Positions 52,593-62,671 of a DNA stretch of 64,000 bases are shown here, piece after piece. The translations under genes and the position numbers were made by a program. Numbering within the stretch: position 1 is the stretch's first letter; each line of letters opens with the position of its first letter. The stretch lies in contig DAIDJP010000035.1 in NCBI GenBank assembly GCA_027451285.1, positions 1 to 64,000 of the forward strand, in the 5' to 3' direction. The notes under the pieces were generated by a model, which was not told the DNA's origin, made no database searches, and was given only the letters and a program-made list of their open reading frames with translations. The DNA comes from Acidimicrobiaceae bacterium (GTDB lineage Bacteria > Actinomycetota > Acidimicrobiia > Acidimicrobiales > RAAP-2).

Positions 52593-54281
52593 GTGGTGAG
52601 ACCCCTGCGCGGCGACGAGATCCTGGCTTGCCCGCATCGCGTCGCCCTCTCCAGGGGCGAGCCCTTCGACTTCACGCCCGCGCCCGCGAGCGCCGAGATC
52701 CAGCGCCGCCGGCGCGACGCCGAGGCCGTGCGTGACAGCGTGATCGCCGAGATGCTCGACGCCCACTCCGACGCCGCTCGACCCGCGGACGTGAATGAGA
52801 CGCTCAAACACCTCGACGAGGGAACCAGCCTCGTCGTTTCGCCCTACCTTCCCGATGACGTGGTGGGCCGTCGACGCGCGCGCGTCCAGGCCCTCGTGCG
52901 CGTGGGTAGGGTCGGGTCGAAATACACCTACGCGCCGCTGGTGATCAAGAACATCGAGGTCGCCGAGACCGCCCTCACCCGGCGGATCCTCGAGGGGACG
53001 ATCGAGCGCCTCTCCCCCGCCGAAGCGTTGTTCACCAACGGCCTCGGCGTGCGCTCTTCACCCACCGTGACGCGTACCGGCATCGTCCTGGCGCACGCGA
53101 CGAGGGTCCTCGGCGCACTCGGCTACGCGAGCGCATCCGCGCACGCGGGCGTCGTCGACCGACGCCGACGCGTCTTCTGGTTCGATCTCGCCGGTCGTGA
53201 CTACCCACGATTCAACCTCGCGGCGTACGACGAATACTACGAGCGTCGTCTCGCCGTCATTGAGGAGCACGACCGCTGGTTGCGCCAGGGTGGCCCCTTC
53301 CCGACCAGGGCGTACTGGCACCGCGACTGCCTCGACTGCCCCTTCGCCAGTCACTGCCAGAGCGAGCTCGAAGAGATCGACGACGTGTCCCTGACCCGCT
53401 TCACGACGGCCTCCCAGCAGGTCCTGCTGCGCGAGCACGGGGTGACGACGCGTGCGCGGCTCGCGACCCTCGACCCGCGCCGTGCCCGATCGGCCCGCCG
53501 GCGTATCGCCGACGACTCACTCGAGGGCGTCCTGGGAGCGTCGATCGACAAGCTCGACGACCTCATCTACCGGGCGCGGGCCCACGTGAGCGGCGGACCT
53601 CTACGCATCGTGGGGCTCGAGCAGATGGGGTGTCCTAACGCCGACGTCGAGGTCGACATCGACATGGAGAGTTACGGTGACGCCACGTACCTGTGGGGCG
53701 CGGTCGTCCACGTCGCCGACTCCGCGGCCGATCGCGCTGGCGGGGTGACTCCGGGGTACCGGTACTTCGTGAACTGGGACGAGCTCGACGCCGACGCCGA
53801 GGCCAACATCTTCGCGCGCTTCTGGGCCTGGTTCGACGCCCTGCGAGCGACGTGTCGCGAGGCGGGCCTCAGCCTCGCGGCCTACTGCTTCTGGGCCCAG
53901 GCCGAAGACGGCGCCATGAATCGCGCCGTCGCGGTGCCGGTGGCCGGTGGACCCACCATGGACGATCTTCGCGAGTTCCGCGACGCGCGACCCCGCCAGT
54001 GGGTCGACCTGCACGCCCTGGCCAAGGCTCAAATCCAGACCGAGGGACCCCTGGGCCTCAAGCTGCTCGCCACGGGAGCGGGCTTTCATTGGCGGGACCC
54101 CACGCCCAGCGGCGAGGCCTCGATGGCCTGGTACGAGGTGGCGCGCGGGGCGGGCCCACTCGCCGAGGCCTCACGCCAGCGCATCCTCGACTACAACGAG
54201 GACGACTGTCGCGCCACCAAGGCGCTGCGCGACTGGCTGAACGGTCCGGCCCGCCTGCTCGCTCACCGCGACGAGGTCTAG
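52593..54281 (+). CDS. TM0106-family RecB-like nuclease
   Basis: A protein of 562 residues from GTG 52593, with TAGGCT ending 6 nt upstream (its TAG is the stop of the previous gene). The N-terminal half is a PD-(D/E)XK-type domain with a Cys cluster CLDCPFASHC that could bind an iron-sulfur cluster, as in AddB/Cas4-like nucleases; the C-terminal half is RNase H-like with catalytic-type acidic residues in EVDIDMESYGD and NEDDCRATKAL. Family members are called 'TM0106 RecB-like nuclease' and their function is unresolved. It lies between two ABC exporter pairs. Confidence 0.85.
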   Translation: MVRPLRGDEILACPHRVALSRGEPFDFTPAPASAEIQRRRRDAEAVRDSVIAEMLDAHSDAARPADVNETLKHLDEGTSLVVSPYLPDDVVGRRRARVQALVRVGRVGSKYTYAPLVIKNIEVAETALTRRILEGTIERLSPAEALFTNGLGVRSSPTVTRTGIVLAHATRVLGALGYASASAHAGVVDRRRRVFWFDLAGRDYPRFNLAAYDEYYERRLAVIEEHDRWLRQGGPFPTRAYWHRDCLDCPFASHCQSELEEIDDVSLTRFTTASQQVLLREHGVTTRARLATLDPRRARSARRRIADDSLEGVLGASIDKLDDLIYRARAHVSGGPLRIVGLEQMGCPNADVEVDIDMESYGDATYLWGAVVHVADSAADRAGGVTPGYRYFVNWDELDADAEANIFARFWAWFDALRATCREAGLSLAAYCFWAQAEDGAMNRAVAVPVAGGPTMDDLREFRDARPRQWVDLHALAKAQIQTEGPLGLKLLATGAGFHWRDPTPSGEASMAWYEVARGAGPLAEASRQRILDYNEDDCRATKALRDWLNGPARLLAHRDEV

Positions 54282-54309
54282 GAACCGGGGCGGTCGTTAG
54301 CATTTGACG

Positions 54310-55788
54310 GTGACACCCCCCGCAGACGCGAACCCCGACGCCGGACGCTCGTTCGCGCGTCTCCTGGGCGCGTCGTTGGCGCTCTGGGGTCTGGCCCTGG
54401 CGATCATGAGTGCTCAAGCGGTGGTCTGGCTCGCCGCAGGTCGGACCACTTCGGGCCTCGTCCTCCTGGGCGCCGTCGTGCTCGGGCGCCTGATGAGCGG
54501 CAGCTTCAGCGAGGAGTGGGCGACGCACGCGGCCGCGCGACTGCGCCACCGCTACCGCCGCGTCGTCACGTCGCTGATGGTGCGACCCCGCCGCGAGGGC
54601 GAACGAGGGCGTAGCGATCTCGCCCACGCCATCGAGGACGTGTCCTCTCTGCCCGCTCTCGACGTACTGAGCGCCAGCGCGCGCGTGGCGTCACTGGGCC
54701 TGGTCGTCCTCGTCTGGGCGGCCGGACTGCTTCCCCTGGCGATCGTGCTGGCCCTGCTCGGCGTGGCGGTTCCCCTCTACGTCCGCGCCGGACGGCGCGC
54801 CAACGCCATGGACGCCGACTTTCGCGCGCGTCGCGCCGTCCTCGAATCCCGACAGCTCGAACTGATCGGCCACGCCCCCGACCTGCGCGCCCTCGGCGCT
54901 GTCGCCTACGGCGCCAACGAGATCGCGGCGATCAGCGACTCCGAGCACGTCATCGTCGAGCGAGCCGTTCGCGTGTCGCTGTCCTCGTCACTCGTCACCG
55001 AGTTTCTCGCCGGGGTGAGCGTGGGGCTGGTCGCCATGGTGGTCGGGTTCGGACTGCTCGACGGGCGCATCTCGTTGCTGCGCGCACTGATCGCGGTCCT
55101 TGTCACCGCCGAGCTGTTCGGCCACGTGCGCCGCTACGGAGTCGCCTTCCATCGGCGCGAGGATGCCACCACGGCGCGCGCGGTCCTCGACGCGCGCGAC
55201 GCCATCGAGGCCACCAGCGCCAACGCACTGCTCGAAGTCGAGGCGCTGACGACACGCGCGAGCGATACGCGCGTCGACCTTCGCGTCGAGCGCGGTGACC
55301 GAGTGTTGGTGAGCGGCCCCTCGGGGAGCGGCAAGACCACCTTGTTGCACACGTTGATCGGCTGGGCCACGCCTCGCGAGGGCGTGGTGCGCCGCGGCGC
55401 CGCGCCCATCGCCTACGTCAGCGCCGAGAGCCCGCTGCTGTCGCTGTCGCTGTGGGACAACCTCACCCTGGGCGAGGCCCACGAGCGCACTGACGTGCGA
55501 GCGCTTCTCGCTCGACTGGGTCTCGACGGCGACCGCTTCGCCGACCTCGACGATCGCCTCGACGCCGACGGCCGCGGGCTGTCGAGCGGTGAGAGAGTGC
55601 GCCTGGTGCTCGCCCGCGCCCTGCTGGCCCGGCCCGCACTGATCCTGCTCGACGACGTCGCCGGCGTGCTCGACGTCGCGAATCGTGAACGGGTCTCTCG
55701 CCTCTTGAACGAGCACACCGACGTGGCGATTATCGAGGCCACGGTCGACACGCCACTGCTCGACGCGCATCAGGTCGTGACGATGTGA
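54310..55788 (+). CDS. CydD-like ABC exporter half-transporter with defective catalytic site
   Basis: A 492-residue protein from GTG 54310 (TAGCAT ends 6 nt upstream). It has membrane helices followed by an NBD with intact Walker A GPSGSGKTT but Asp in place of the Walker B catalytic Glu (LILLDDVAGVLD) and no switch His (IIEATVDT). The signature SSGERVR is divergent. Together with the next protein it resembles CydD/CydC, which export thiols or help assemble cytochrome bd in E. coli; cydAB genes are not in this window, so the assignment is by general similarity. Confidence 0.85.
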   Translation: MTPPADANPDAGRSFARLLGASLALWGLALAIMSAQAVVWLAAGRTTSGLVLLGAVVLGRLMSGSFSEEWATHAAARLRHRYRRVVTSLMVRPRREGERGRSDLAHAIEDVSSLPALDVLSASARVASLGLVVLVWAAGLLPLAIVLALLGVAVPLYVRAGRRANAMDADFRARRAVLESRQLELIGHAPDLRALGAVAYGANEIAAISDSEHVIVERAVRVSLSSSLVTEFLAGVSVGLVAMVVGFGLLDGRISLLRALIAVLVTAELFGHVRRYGVAFHRREDATTARAVLDARDAIEATSANALLEVEALTTRASDTRVDLRVERGDRVLVSGPSGSGKTTLLHTLIGWATPREGVVRRGAAPIAYVSAESPLLSLSLWDNLTLGEAHERTDVRALLARLGLDGDRFADLDDRLDADGRGLSSGERVRLVLARALLARPALILLDDVAGVLDVANRERVSRLLNEHTDVAIIEATVDTPLLDAHQVVTM

Positions 55789-57378
55789 CCGACCTGCGAC
55801 GCCTCCTGACCTGGCTGGAGCGGGCCCGCCCGCCGCGGCGCGCGCTCGCCAGCGCGCTCGTCGCCGGGCTCGTCGCAACCCTCAGCGGTGTCGCTCTCAG
55901 CGTCGGCGCCCTCGCCCTGCTGGTGGAGAGCGCGCGCCGCCCTGGCCTCGCCGCGGTGGCCGGGGTGCTCATCGTGATCGAGCTCCTGGCCTTCCTTCGA
56001 TCGCCGATCCGCTTCTACGAGCGCATGAGCGCCCATCGCCTGGGTCTGTCGGCCGTGACGCGCTGGCGACGGTGGCTCGTCGAGACCATCGGGCGGTGGT
56101 CGTACCAGCGCTGGCGCACCCAGGCCGCGGGCGATCTGCTCGAGCGCGCTCTGCGCGACACCGACGAGCTCCAAGACCTCTGGCTGCGCGGCGTCGTGCC
56201 CGCGATCAGCTCACTCGCCGCGGCGATGCTGGCTGACCTGATCATCGGGTTCCTGCCGGCGCACGGCACATGGTGGCCGGTCGCCGGATTGCTCGCCCTC
56301 GCCCAACTCGTCGCCGTGGCGATAGTCCTCGCGGAATATCCCGCGCTAGTCACGGCGGACAAACGGGTGCGCGCCCAGCGCGGGCGCTACCGCGCCGTGC
56401 TCGTCGAGCTCGCCGGCGCGACGCCCGAACTCGCCGCGCTCGGGCGCGCCGACTATTCAGCGAAGCTCGCCAGCAGAGTCGACGCCGATCTCGAACGTGC
56501 CGAACGCGCTCGCGACCGCACGGCGCGCCTCGTTCGACTGGCCGCCCCCCTCGCCACGGCGCTGGCCCTGGCCGGTGTCGCCATCGCTCGCCCGGCGTCG
56601 GCGCCGCTGTGGCTCGTCGTCAGCGCCCTCGTGGCCCTGTCAACCTTCGAGCACGTAACGACCTGGCGTGCCGCGCTCGAGAGCGCAGTCGCCGTGAGCG
56701 GCGCGGCCGAGCGACTCGACGAACTCGCCGACGAGCGCCACCGCGGCCACGGGGCCTGGCCCGACGGGGCCACCCTGGAGGTGCGCGCCGTACGCGTCGT
56801 CGAGGGCACGGGCGAGGACGCCTCGGCGATCGTGCGTCACGCCAGCTTCGAGATCCCCCGGGGCCGACGAGTCGCCCTCGTCGGCGTCTCGGGTTCGGGC
56901 AAGTCGGCCCTGATGCGCGCGATCGCCGGCCTGGACGAGATCGCCGATGGTTCCGTCGCCGTCGGGGGCGTCGAGATCGCCGACATCGACGAGGCGGACC
57001 TGCGAGGCCACTTGGCCTACGTCGGCGCCGACATCGGCCTCACCGCGGGCTTCGTGCGCGACGTCATCGCAATGGGGCGCGCGACGTCGCGCGATTACGT
57101 CGCCGATCTGGCGAGCCTGGGCCTCTACGTCACCGCGGACACGCGCTGGGGCGAGCTCTCGCGCGGCGAGCGTCAACGGGTCGCCGTCGTGCGCGCCCTC
57201 GCAACGTCACCTCAGCTGGTGGTTCTCGACGAGCCCACCAGCGGACTCGGGGCCGAGGAGACTGCGGCGCTACTGGCACTGCTCGAGCGCGCCGGGTCGT
57301 CGGTGCTGGTGGCGACCCACGACGCCCACGTCGTCGCATGGTGCGACGACGTCGTCGAGTTGGCCAACGGAGTCCTGG

Positions 57379-57389
<11 letters not shown>
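55785..57389 (+). CDS. CydC-like ABC exporter half-transporter
   Basis: The 534-residue partner has an intact Walker A VSGSGKS, a modified signature SRGERQR, Walker [13 protein letters not shown] with catalytic Glu, and a switch His in VATHDAH. It overlaps the preceding gene by 4 bp (GTGA) and, unusually, overlaps the convergent aldo/keto reductase gene by 11 bp. It should form the catalytically competent half of a heterodimer. Confidence 0.86.
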
Positions 57390-58362
<973 letters not shown>

Positions 58363-58475
58363 CACGTCCTCCATGTGAATTTGCTCACAACACGTAAATT
58401 GTGGGCTTGCGCGAGCACCTTAGCGGTTGGACGCCGAACTAATTTCTAACCATTGGCTGGGGGGGCCAACTTCGA

Positions 58476-58511
58476 GAGCCTGCCCGTTTCGTTCACGAAA
58501 CGGGCAGGCTC
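58476..58511. terminator. Strong hairpin after the histidine-phosphatase operon
   Basis: GAGCCTGCCCGTTTCGT (58476-58492) pairs perfectly (17 bp) with 58495-58511 around a 2 nt nominal loop. It lies just past the stop of the minus-strand phosphatase gene (58519). Neither side has a long T-run (TTCGTTGTT on the plus side), so efficiency is uncertain. The remaining part of the 58363-58518 gap contains no gene I can support. Confidence 0.6.
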
Positions 58512-58518
58512 TTCGTTG

Positions 58519-59142
58519 TTACTCGGCCTCGTCGAGCAGGGGCACGACGTTGAAGCGAATCAGCGAGGGTGAGGTGTCGCGCATGCCGATGACGGTGAGC
58601 GACCCGTTGTCGAGGCGGGTGCGCCAAGCGGCCGCGCCGTCGACACCGAGCGCCCAGGTGGCCGCCGACTTGATCGGCGAGACGTGGCTCACGATCGCCA
58701 AGTGGCGGTGGTGCGAGTGCAGCAGGCTCTGCGAGTCCTGGAGCAGTTCGTCGAGGCGGGCGTGGACGCGCCGGTCCACCGACGCCAGTGACTCGCCTCC
58801 TCCGAGGGCCAACTCGTGGTCGGACTCGAAGACCCGCCACTGGTCCGCGCTGACCACGCTGAGGGGCTGACCGTCGAGATTGCCATAGTCGACCTCGATG
58901 AAGTCCTCGACGATATCGGCGTCCAGGTGCGGCAGCGCGAGCGCCGCGGTGTCGCGGGCGCGCTGCAGCGGCGACGCCCACACCGCGACCACGCCGTCGA
59001 GCAGCGGGCGCAGGGCGACCGCCTGACGCCGACCGAGTTCGGTCAGCTCGGGATCGCTGCGGCCCACCAGCAGGCGCTGGGCGTTGGTGACGGTCTGTCC
59101 GTGGCGAATGAGGACGATCACGGCAGGAGGAGTCGCCCGCAC
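58519..59142 (-). CDS. Histidine phosphatase family protein
   Basis: The 207-residue protein has the phosphatase motif LIRHGQT with nucleophile His and Arg/His partners in SPLQRARDTA and AIVSHVSPIK. The start overlaps the zinc-ribbon gene's end by 25 bp, a long overlap. In other actinobacteria this type of gene (CobC/GpmB-like) lies beside the same zinc-ribbon protein, as here. Natural substrate unknown. Confidence 0.9.
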   Translation of the reverse strand: MRATPPAVIVLIRHGQTVTNAQRLLVGRSDPELTELGRRQAVALRPLLDGVVAVWASPLQRARDTAALALPHLDADIVEDFIEVDYGNLDGQPLSVVSADQWRVFESDHELALGGGESLASVDRRVHARLDELLQDSQSLLHSHHRHLAIVSHVSPIKSAATWALGVDGAAAWRTRLDNGSLTVIGMRDTSPSLIRFNVVPLLDEAE

Positions 59143-59828
59143 TCGGGACAGGGCGCGAACTCGCCCTCAGGAAGCGCCTTCACGCGGTCGATATCGAGAG
59201 GCGCCAGGGCGATGCGACACCCGTCGCAACGCCCGTTCACCAGTTGCGCGGCACCTGAGGTGCCGCTGCGCGAGAGCGCCGCGTCGTAGCGCGACAGCAG
59301 CGCCGCGGGCACCGCGCACGCCGTCTCCTCGCGAGAGCGCCGCAGCGAGGCGAGCTCCTCGTCCAGGCTCGCCTGCAACTCGGCCACCAGCGTGACGAGC
59401 TCTCCCCGGCGCGCCACCAGCGGCGCCGCGGCCGACTTGACCGTCTCGACCGCCTCGTCGAGCGGCTCGAGCTCCATCATCAACTCGAGCTCGCGATCCT
59501 CGGTCGCCGCGAGGAGCTCGCGCACGTGGTCGAGCTCCTTCTGCAGCGCCGCGAGCGTTCCGGCCGGCGTTCCGCTCGCGCCGAGTTTGACCGCCAAGTC
59601 GCTCGCGCGCGCAGCGAGACGAGCGCCCTCGTCGCGGGCGCTCGCGTGGGCCGCTCGCACCGGAGCCTGGGTCTCCTGGGCGGCGCGCAGGTCGCCGGCC
59701 AGGACGCGAAGCTCACCCTCGACGCCCGCCAGCTCCTCGGACTCGGGCAGGTGGCGGCGCTGGCCGGCCACCCGCTCGATCCAGCGGTCGGCCTCCATCA
59801 GTGCGCGCAGCGATTCGAGGTCAGTCAC
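59118..59828 (-). CDS. Coiled-coil protein with C4-type zinc ribbon
   Basis: From GTG 59826-59828 the 236-residue protein is mainly a long coiled coil (about 10-165, rich in Leu/Glu/Ala) followed by a zinc ribbon with CDGC and CPEC near the C-terminus. This is the conserved actinobacterial C4-type zinc-ribbon family, thought to bind nucleic acids or ribosomes; function not established. It overlaps the NUDIX gene by 8 bp and the phosphatase gene by 25 bp. An upstream extension in frame would pass through the NUDIX gene and is rejected. Confidence 0.87.
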   Translation of the reverse strand: MTDLESLRALMEADRWIERVAGQRRHLPESEELAGVEGELRVLAGDLRAAQETQAPVRAAHASARDEGARLAARASDLAVKLGASGTPAGTLAALQKELDHVRELLAATEDRELELMMELEPLDEAVETVKSAAAPLVARRGELVTLVAELQASLDEELASLRRSREETACAVPAALLSRYDAALSRSGTSGAAQLVNGRCDGCRIALAPLDIDRVKALPEGEFAPCPECGRLLLP

Positions 59829-60360
59829 CGGACCAGTCTCGCACGCGCGCCACGTAGTCCTCGAGTTTGCCGAGGGCCGCCACGAGCGTCGGCTCGGCCC
59901 GCTCGCGCGCGGCGGCGAAGTCGAACCAGAAGACGTCTGGGCTCTCGCCGGGACCCGGACGGGGCTCGAGCGGGGGGGCCTCGAGCACGTAGCGCAGGTC
60001 GTAGTGGGTGTGACCCCGCGGGCCCGGGTGGACGTCGACGTGAAAGACCCGCTCGTCGAGGAGCGAGACGTCGAGCCCGACCTCCTCACGGCACTCGCGC
60101 AGGGCGGCGGCGGGCGGGCTCTCGCCGGCGTCGACGTGGCCGCCCGGCTGGACCCAGATCCCGAGGCGCCGGTGGCGGTGCAGGATCACGCCACGCGCCG
60201 AGACGACGAAGGCCGACGCCGTGACGTGGTGCTCGTCGGCGAACTCGTCGAAGGGATCCACCGCCCAGGTCAGCCGCTCGAGGGTGGCCGCGATCGAATG
60301 CGCCTCGCGCGCGTCGACCGGCTCGAGGGCCCTGAGCTGGTCAGCCAGACCAGGCGTCAT
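59821..60360 (-). CDS. NUDIX hydrolase
   Basis: The 179-residue protein has the Nudix box GGHVDAGESPPAAALRECRE followed by EVGLD (G-x5-E-x7-REUXEEXGU pattern satisfied). The short helical N-terminus and 'HVTASAFVV' strand fit the MutT-like family. Substrate unknown. It overlaps the PPOX-fold gene by 4 bp. Confidence 0.9.
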   Translation of the reverse strand: MTPGLADQLRALEPVDAREAHSIAATLERLTWAVDPFDEFADEHHVTASAFVVSARGVILHRHRRLGIWVQPGGHVDAGESPPAAALRECREEVGLDVSLLDERVFHVDVHPGPRGHTHYDLRYVLEAPPLEPRPGPGESPDVFWFDFAAARERAEPTLVAALGKLEDYVARVRDWSGD

Positions 60361-61022
60361 CGTCCCAGGAGGCGCACCAGCGACGCCGGCAGGTCGACGG
60401 TGCCGCTCGCCATCGCCCCGTCACTCGAGGGAATAGGCTCCCCGAAGACCAGGTGGGCCGGAACCACCCCCGACCAGATCGCCAGACCCTGGTCGTCGGC
60501 GTCGTCGTCGGTGGGTCCCTGGGACACCTTCGCCGACGCCTCCTCGATCTCCACGGCGACGACGCTCGTCAGGCGCAGCTCGCGCTCGTTGATGGGGCGA
60601 ACCTCGTGCGCGCGACCGGGCAGCACCGCGTCCACGAAGTAGTCGAGGATCCGCCGCTTGTCCTCATCGTCGACGACCTCGTGCGCGGGACCCTCCAGGG
60701 CCACCGACCGATAGGCGATCGAGGACTCGAAGCCACTGCGCGCGAGGCGCAGCCCGTCGTAGATCGTCGCCGTCACCCAGGCCCGGCCCTCGTCGACGAC
60801 GGCGGCCATCACCGCGTTGGACCGGCTTCCGTGAAGATAGATCGTGTGCTCGACCCGCGCGTGCAGCGTCGGCAGCGCCACCGCGCGTCCCTCGACGAGG
60901 GCCGCCACGTGGCACATCCGGGCCTCGTCCAGGATGGAGAAGATCGTGGCCTCGTCGTAACGGGCCTTTTCGGGGAGACGGCGCACCCGGGTGTGGGGTC
61001 CCGGACCGAGGAGATCACTCAC
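60357..61022 (-). CDS. Pyridoxamine 5'-phosphate oxidase-like FMN-binding protein
   Basis: The 221-residue protein has the split-barrel flavin fold (ATIFSILDEARMCHVAAL, YLHGSRSNAVMAAV, SIAYRSVALEGPAHEV) of the PPOX/'pyridoxamine 5-phosphate oxidase family' that often binds FMN, F420 or heme. It begins with GTG overlapping the PhzF-like stop by 4 bp. Its cofactor and reaction are not predictable from sequence. Confidence 0.86.
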   Translation of the reverse strand: MSDLLGPGPHTRVRRLPEKARYDEATIFSILDEARMCHVAALVEGRAVALPTLHARVEHTIYLHGSRSNAVMAAVVDEGRAWVTATIYDGLRLARSGFESSIAYRSVALEGPAHEVVDDEDKRRILDYFVDAVLPGRAHEVRPINERELRLTSVVAVEIEEASAKVSQGPTDDDADDQGLAIWSGVVPAHLVFGEPIPSSDGAMASGTVDLPASLVRLLGR

Positions 61023-61825
61023 GCGCGCAGGTCGCCCCCGAAGAAGGTGCGCGCCACGCCGGCGACCTCGACGTTACGCTCGAAGAGTCGCGCGAACATG
61101 ACCCCTCCGCGCGCCGAGGCCTGGCGCACCTGAACCGTGGGAGATCCCGCCGTCTCCATCCACCACGGGGCCACCGCGCACATCGCCGATCCCGTCACGT
61201 GGTCCTCGGCGAGGCCTAATCGAGGGGCGAAGACGCGAATCGACACGTCCGTGTCGGGCCCGTCGGCGCACGCCGCGATCACCAACGAGCTTGGAACCAG
61301 GAACAGGCTCATCGGGTCGATGGCGAGCGAGCACAGCGCGTCGTAATCCTCGACGATCGCCAGCACGCTCGACGGTCCCGCTTGGTAGACGTCGCGCACC
61401 GCACCCAGGGTGCCGTTGAGCACGCTCACGTCGAGCGGCTCGATGTAGGCGCGCGGCAGGTCGATGCCGAGCATCCCGTCGCGCAGGCGACGCCCCGACA
61501 GCACGCCCGAGCGGGTCTGGAAGTAGAACTCGCCCCCGGGAACGCCGAGCTCGCTCAGAAGCACGTGCAACGTGGCCAGGGTCGCGTGCCCACACAGGTC
61601 CACCTCGACCGTGGGGGTGAACCAGCGCAGCGACCAGCCGTCGCCCGCCCGACGCAAGAATGCGGTCTCCGAGACGCCCAGCTCGAAAGCGATCTGTTGG
61701 AGGTCCTCGTCGGCCATGGGGCGCTCGAGCAGGACCACGACCGCCGGATTGCCGCGGGCCCCCTCGCCGATGAAGGCGTCCACCCACCAAAGTCGATGTC
61801 CAAACGTCACCTTGACCGAATCCAC
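61019..61825 (-). CDS. PhzF-family isomerase-like protein
   Basis: The protein of about 268 residues shows PhzF features: RLWWVDAFIGEGARGNPAVVV at the start (residue-wise the first strand and the Gly-Asn-Pro-Ala turn), the WFTPTVEVDLCGHATLAT core and a C-terminal DHVTGSAMCAV region. PhzF-like enzymes isomerise or epimerise diverse substrates. GTG 61825 is selected because CAGTGT ends 6 nt upstream (leaderless pattern with one deviation); GTG 61810 is also possible. Longer frames extend over the divergent gene. Confidence 0.82.
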   Translation of the reverse strand: MDSVKVTFGHRLWWVDAFIGEGARGNPAVVVLLERPMADEDLQQIAFELGVSETAFLRRAGDGWSLRWFTPTVEVDLCGHATLATLHVLLSELGVPGGEFYFQTRSGVLSGRRLRDGMLGIDLPRAYIEPLDVSVLNGTLGAVRDVYQAGPSSVLAIVEDYDALCSLAIDPMSLFLVPSSLVIAACADGPDTDVSIRVFAPRLGLAEDHVTGSAMCAVAPWWMETAGSPTVQVRQASARGGVMFARLFERNVEVAGVARTFFGGDLRA

Positions 61826-61873
61826 TCCTAGACACTGCCACAGGCGCACGGCGCGCTCGCGTAGCCTCGAAGG

Positions 61874-62671
61874 GTGCGTGTCGCGACGTTCAATCTGCAC
61901 GCCGGCGTCGACGGATGGGGTCGTCCCACCGGCGCACTCGACGCCGTGGTCGCTCTCGAGCCGGACATCCTGATCTGCCCAGAGACGTGGCGCGGGCCCC
62001 GCGGCGACCTGTTCGAGGAACTCTCGCAACGACTCTCGATGACCGGGACCTTCGTACCCCTGGCCGCGGCGGAGCGGGCCCACGGCCGCCACCAGGGAAC
62101 CTCGTGGCAGCCCTGGCGCGCGCATCTCTCTGGCGAGCACGGCCTCTACTTCAGCGAGCACCGGGCCCTCACCGCCAGCCAACGGGCGCGGCGCGAACGC
62201 TCCGACCTCGAGAGCGGCGAGTGGGGGCTGTCGTTCCTGACGCGCCTGCCGGTGGAGTCACTGCGGGTGGAGTCACTGGAACGCCTGCCGCGCGAGAAGG
62301 TTCGTCGGGCGCTCATCGTCGCCACCGTCTCGCTCCAGGGGCGACGCGTCAACGTCCTGGCGATCCACGGCGCTCACATCAGCCACGGCTCGTTCCGCCA
62401 GTACCGGCGCGTGCGCGAGTTGGTCGCGGGCCTCGACGCGCACGTGCCGATCATCCTCGGGGGCGACTTCAACTCGTGGCGGCCCCTCTTGCGCGTGTTC
62501 CTGCCCGGATGGAGCTCTCTCGTGCGGGCACGCACCTGGCCGGCCCGTCACCCACACTCACAGATCGACCATCTGCTCGGCCGCGGGCCCTGGCGCACGC
62601 GCGGCGGCGGGGCGATCGACGCCGGCAGCGACCATCGCCTCCTCTACGCCGACGTCGACCTCGGCGACTAG
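61874..62671 (+). CDS. Endonuclease/exonuclease/phosphatase family protein
   Basis: The 265-residue protein has the EEP fold motifs: RVATFNLHAG, DILICPETW with metal-ligand Glu, LAIHGAHIS, ILGGDFNSW and the C-terminal SDHRLLYADV His. It could cleave nucleic acid or phospholipid/inositol phosphate. GTG start with TAGCCT ending 6 nt upstream. A 13 bp sequence is repeated in tandem at 62251-62263 and 62266-62278 and produces VESLR VESLE. It is divergent from the PhzF-like gene. Confidence 0.88.
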   Translation: MRVATFNLHAGVDGWGRPTGALDAVVALEPDILICPETWRGPRGDLFEELSQRLSMTGTFVPLAAAERAHGRHQGTSWQPWRAHLSGEHGLYFSEHRALTASQRARRERSDLESGEWGLSFLTRLPVESLRVESLERLPREKVRRALIVATVSLQGRRVNVLAIHGAHISHGSFRQYRRVRELVAGLDAHVPIILGGDFNSWRPLLRVFLPGWSSLVRARTWPARHPHSQIDHLLGRGPWRTRGGGAIDAGSDHRLLYADVDLGD

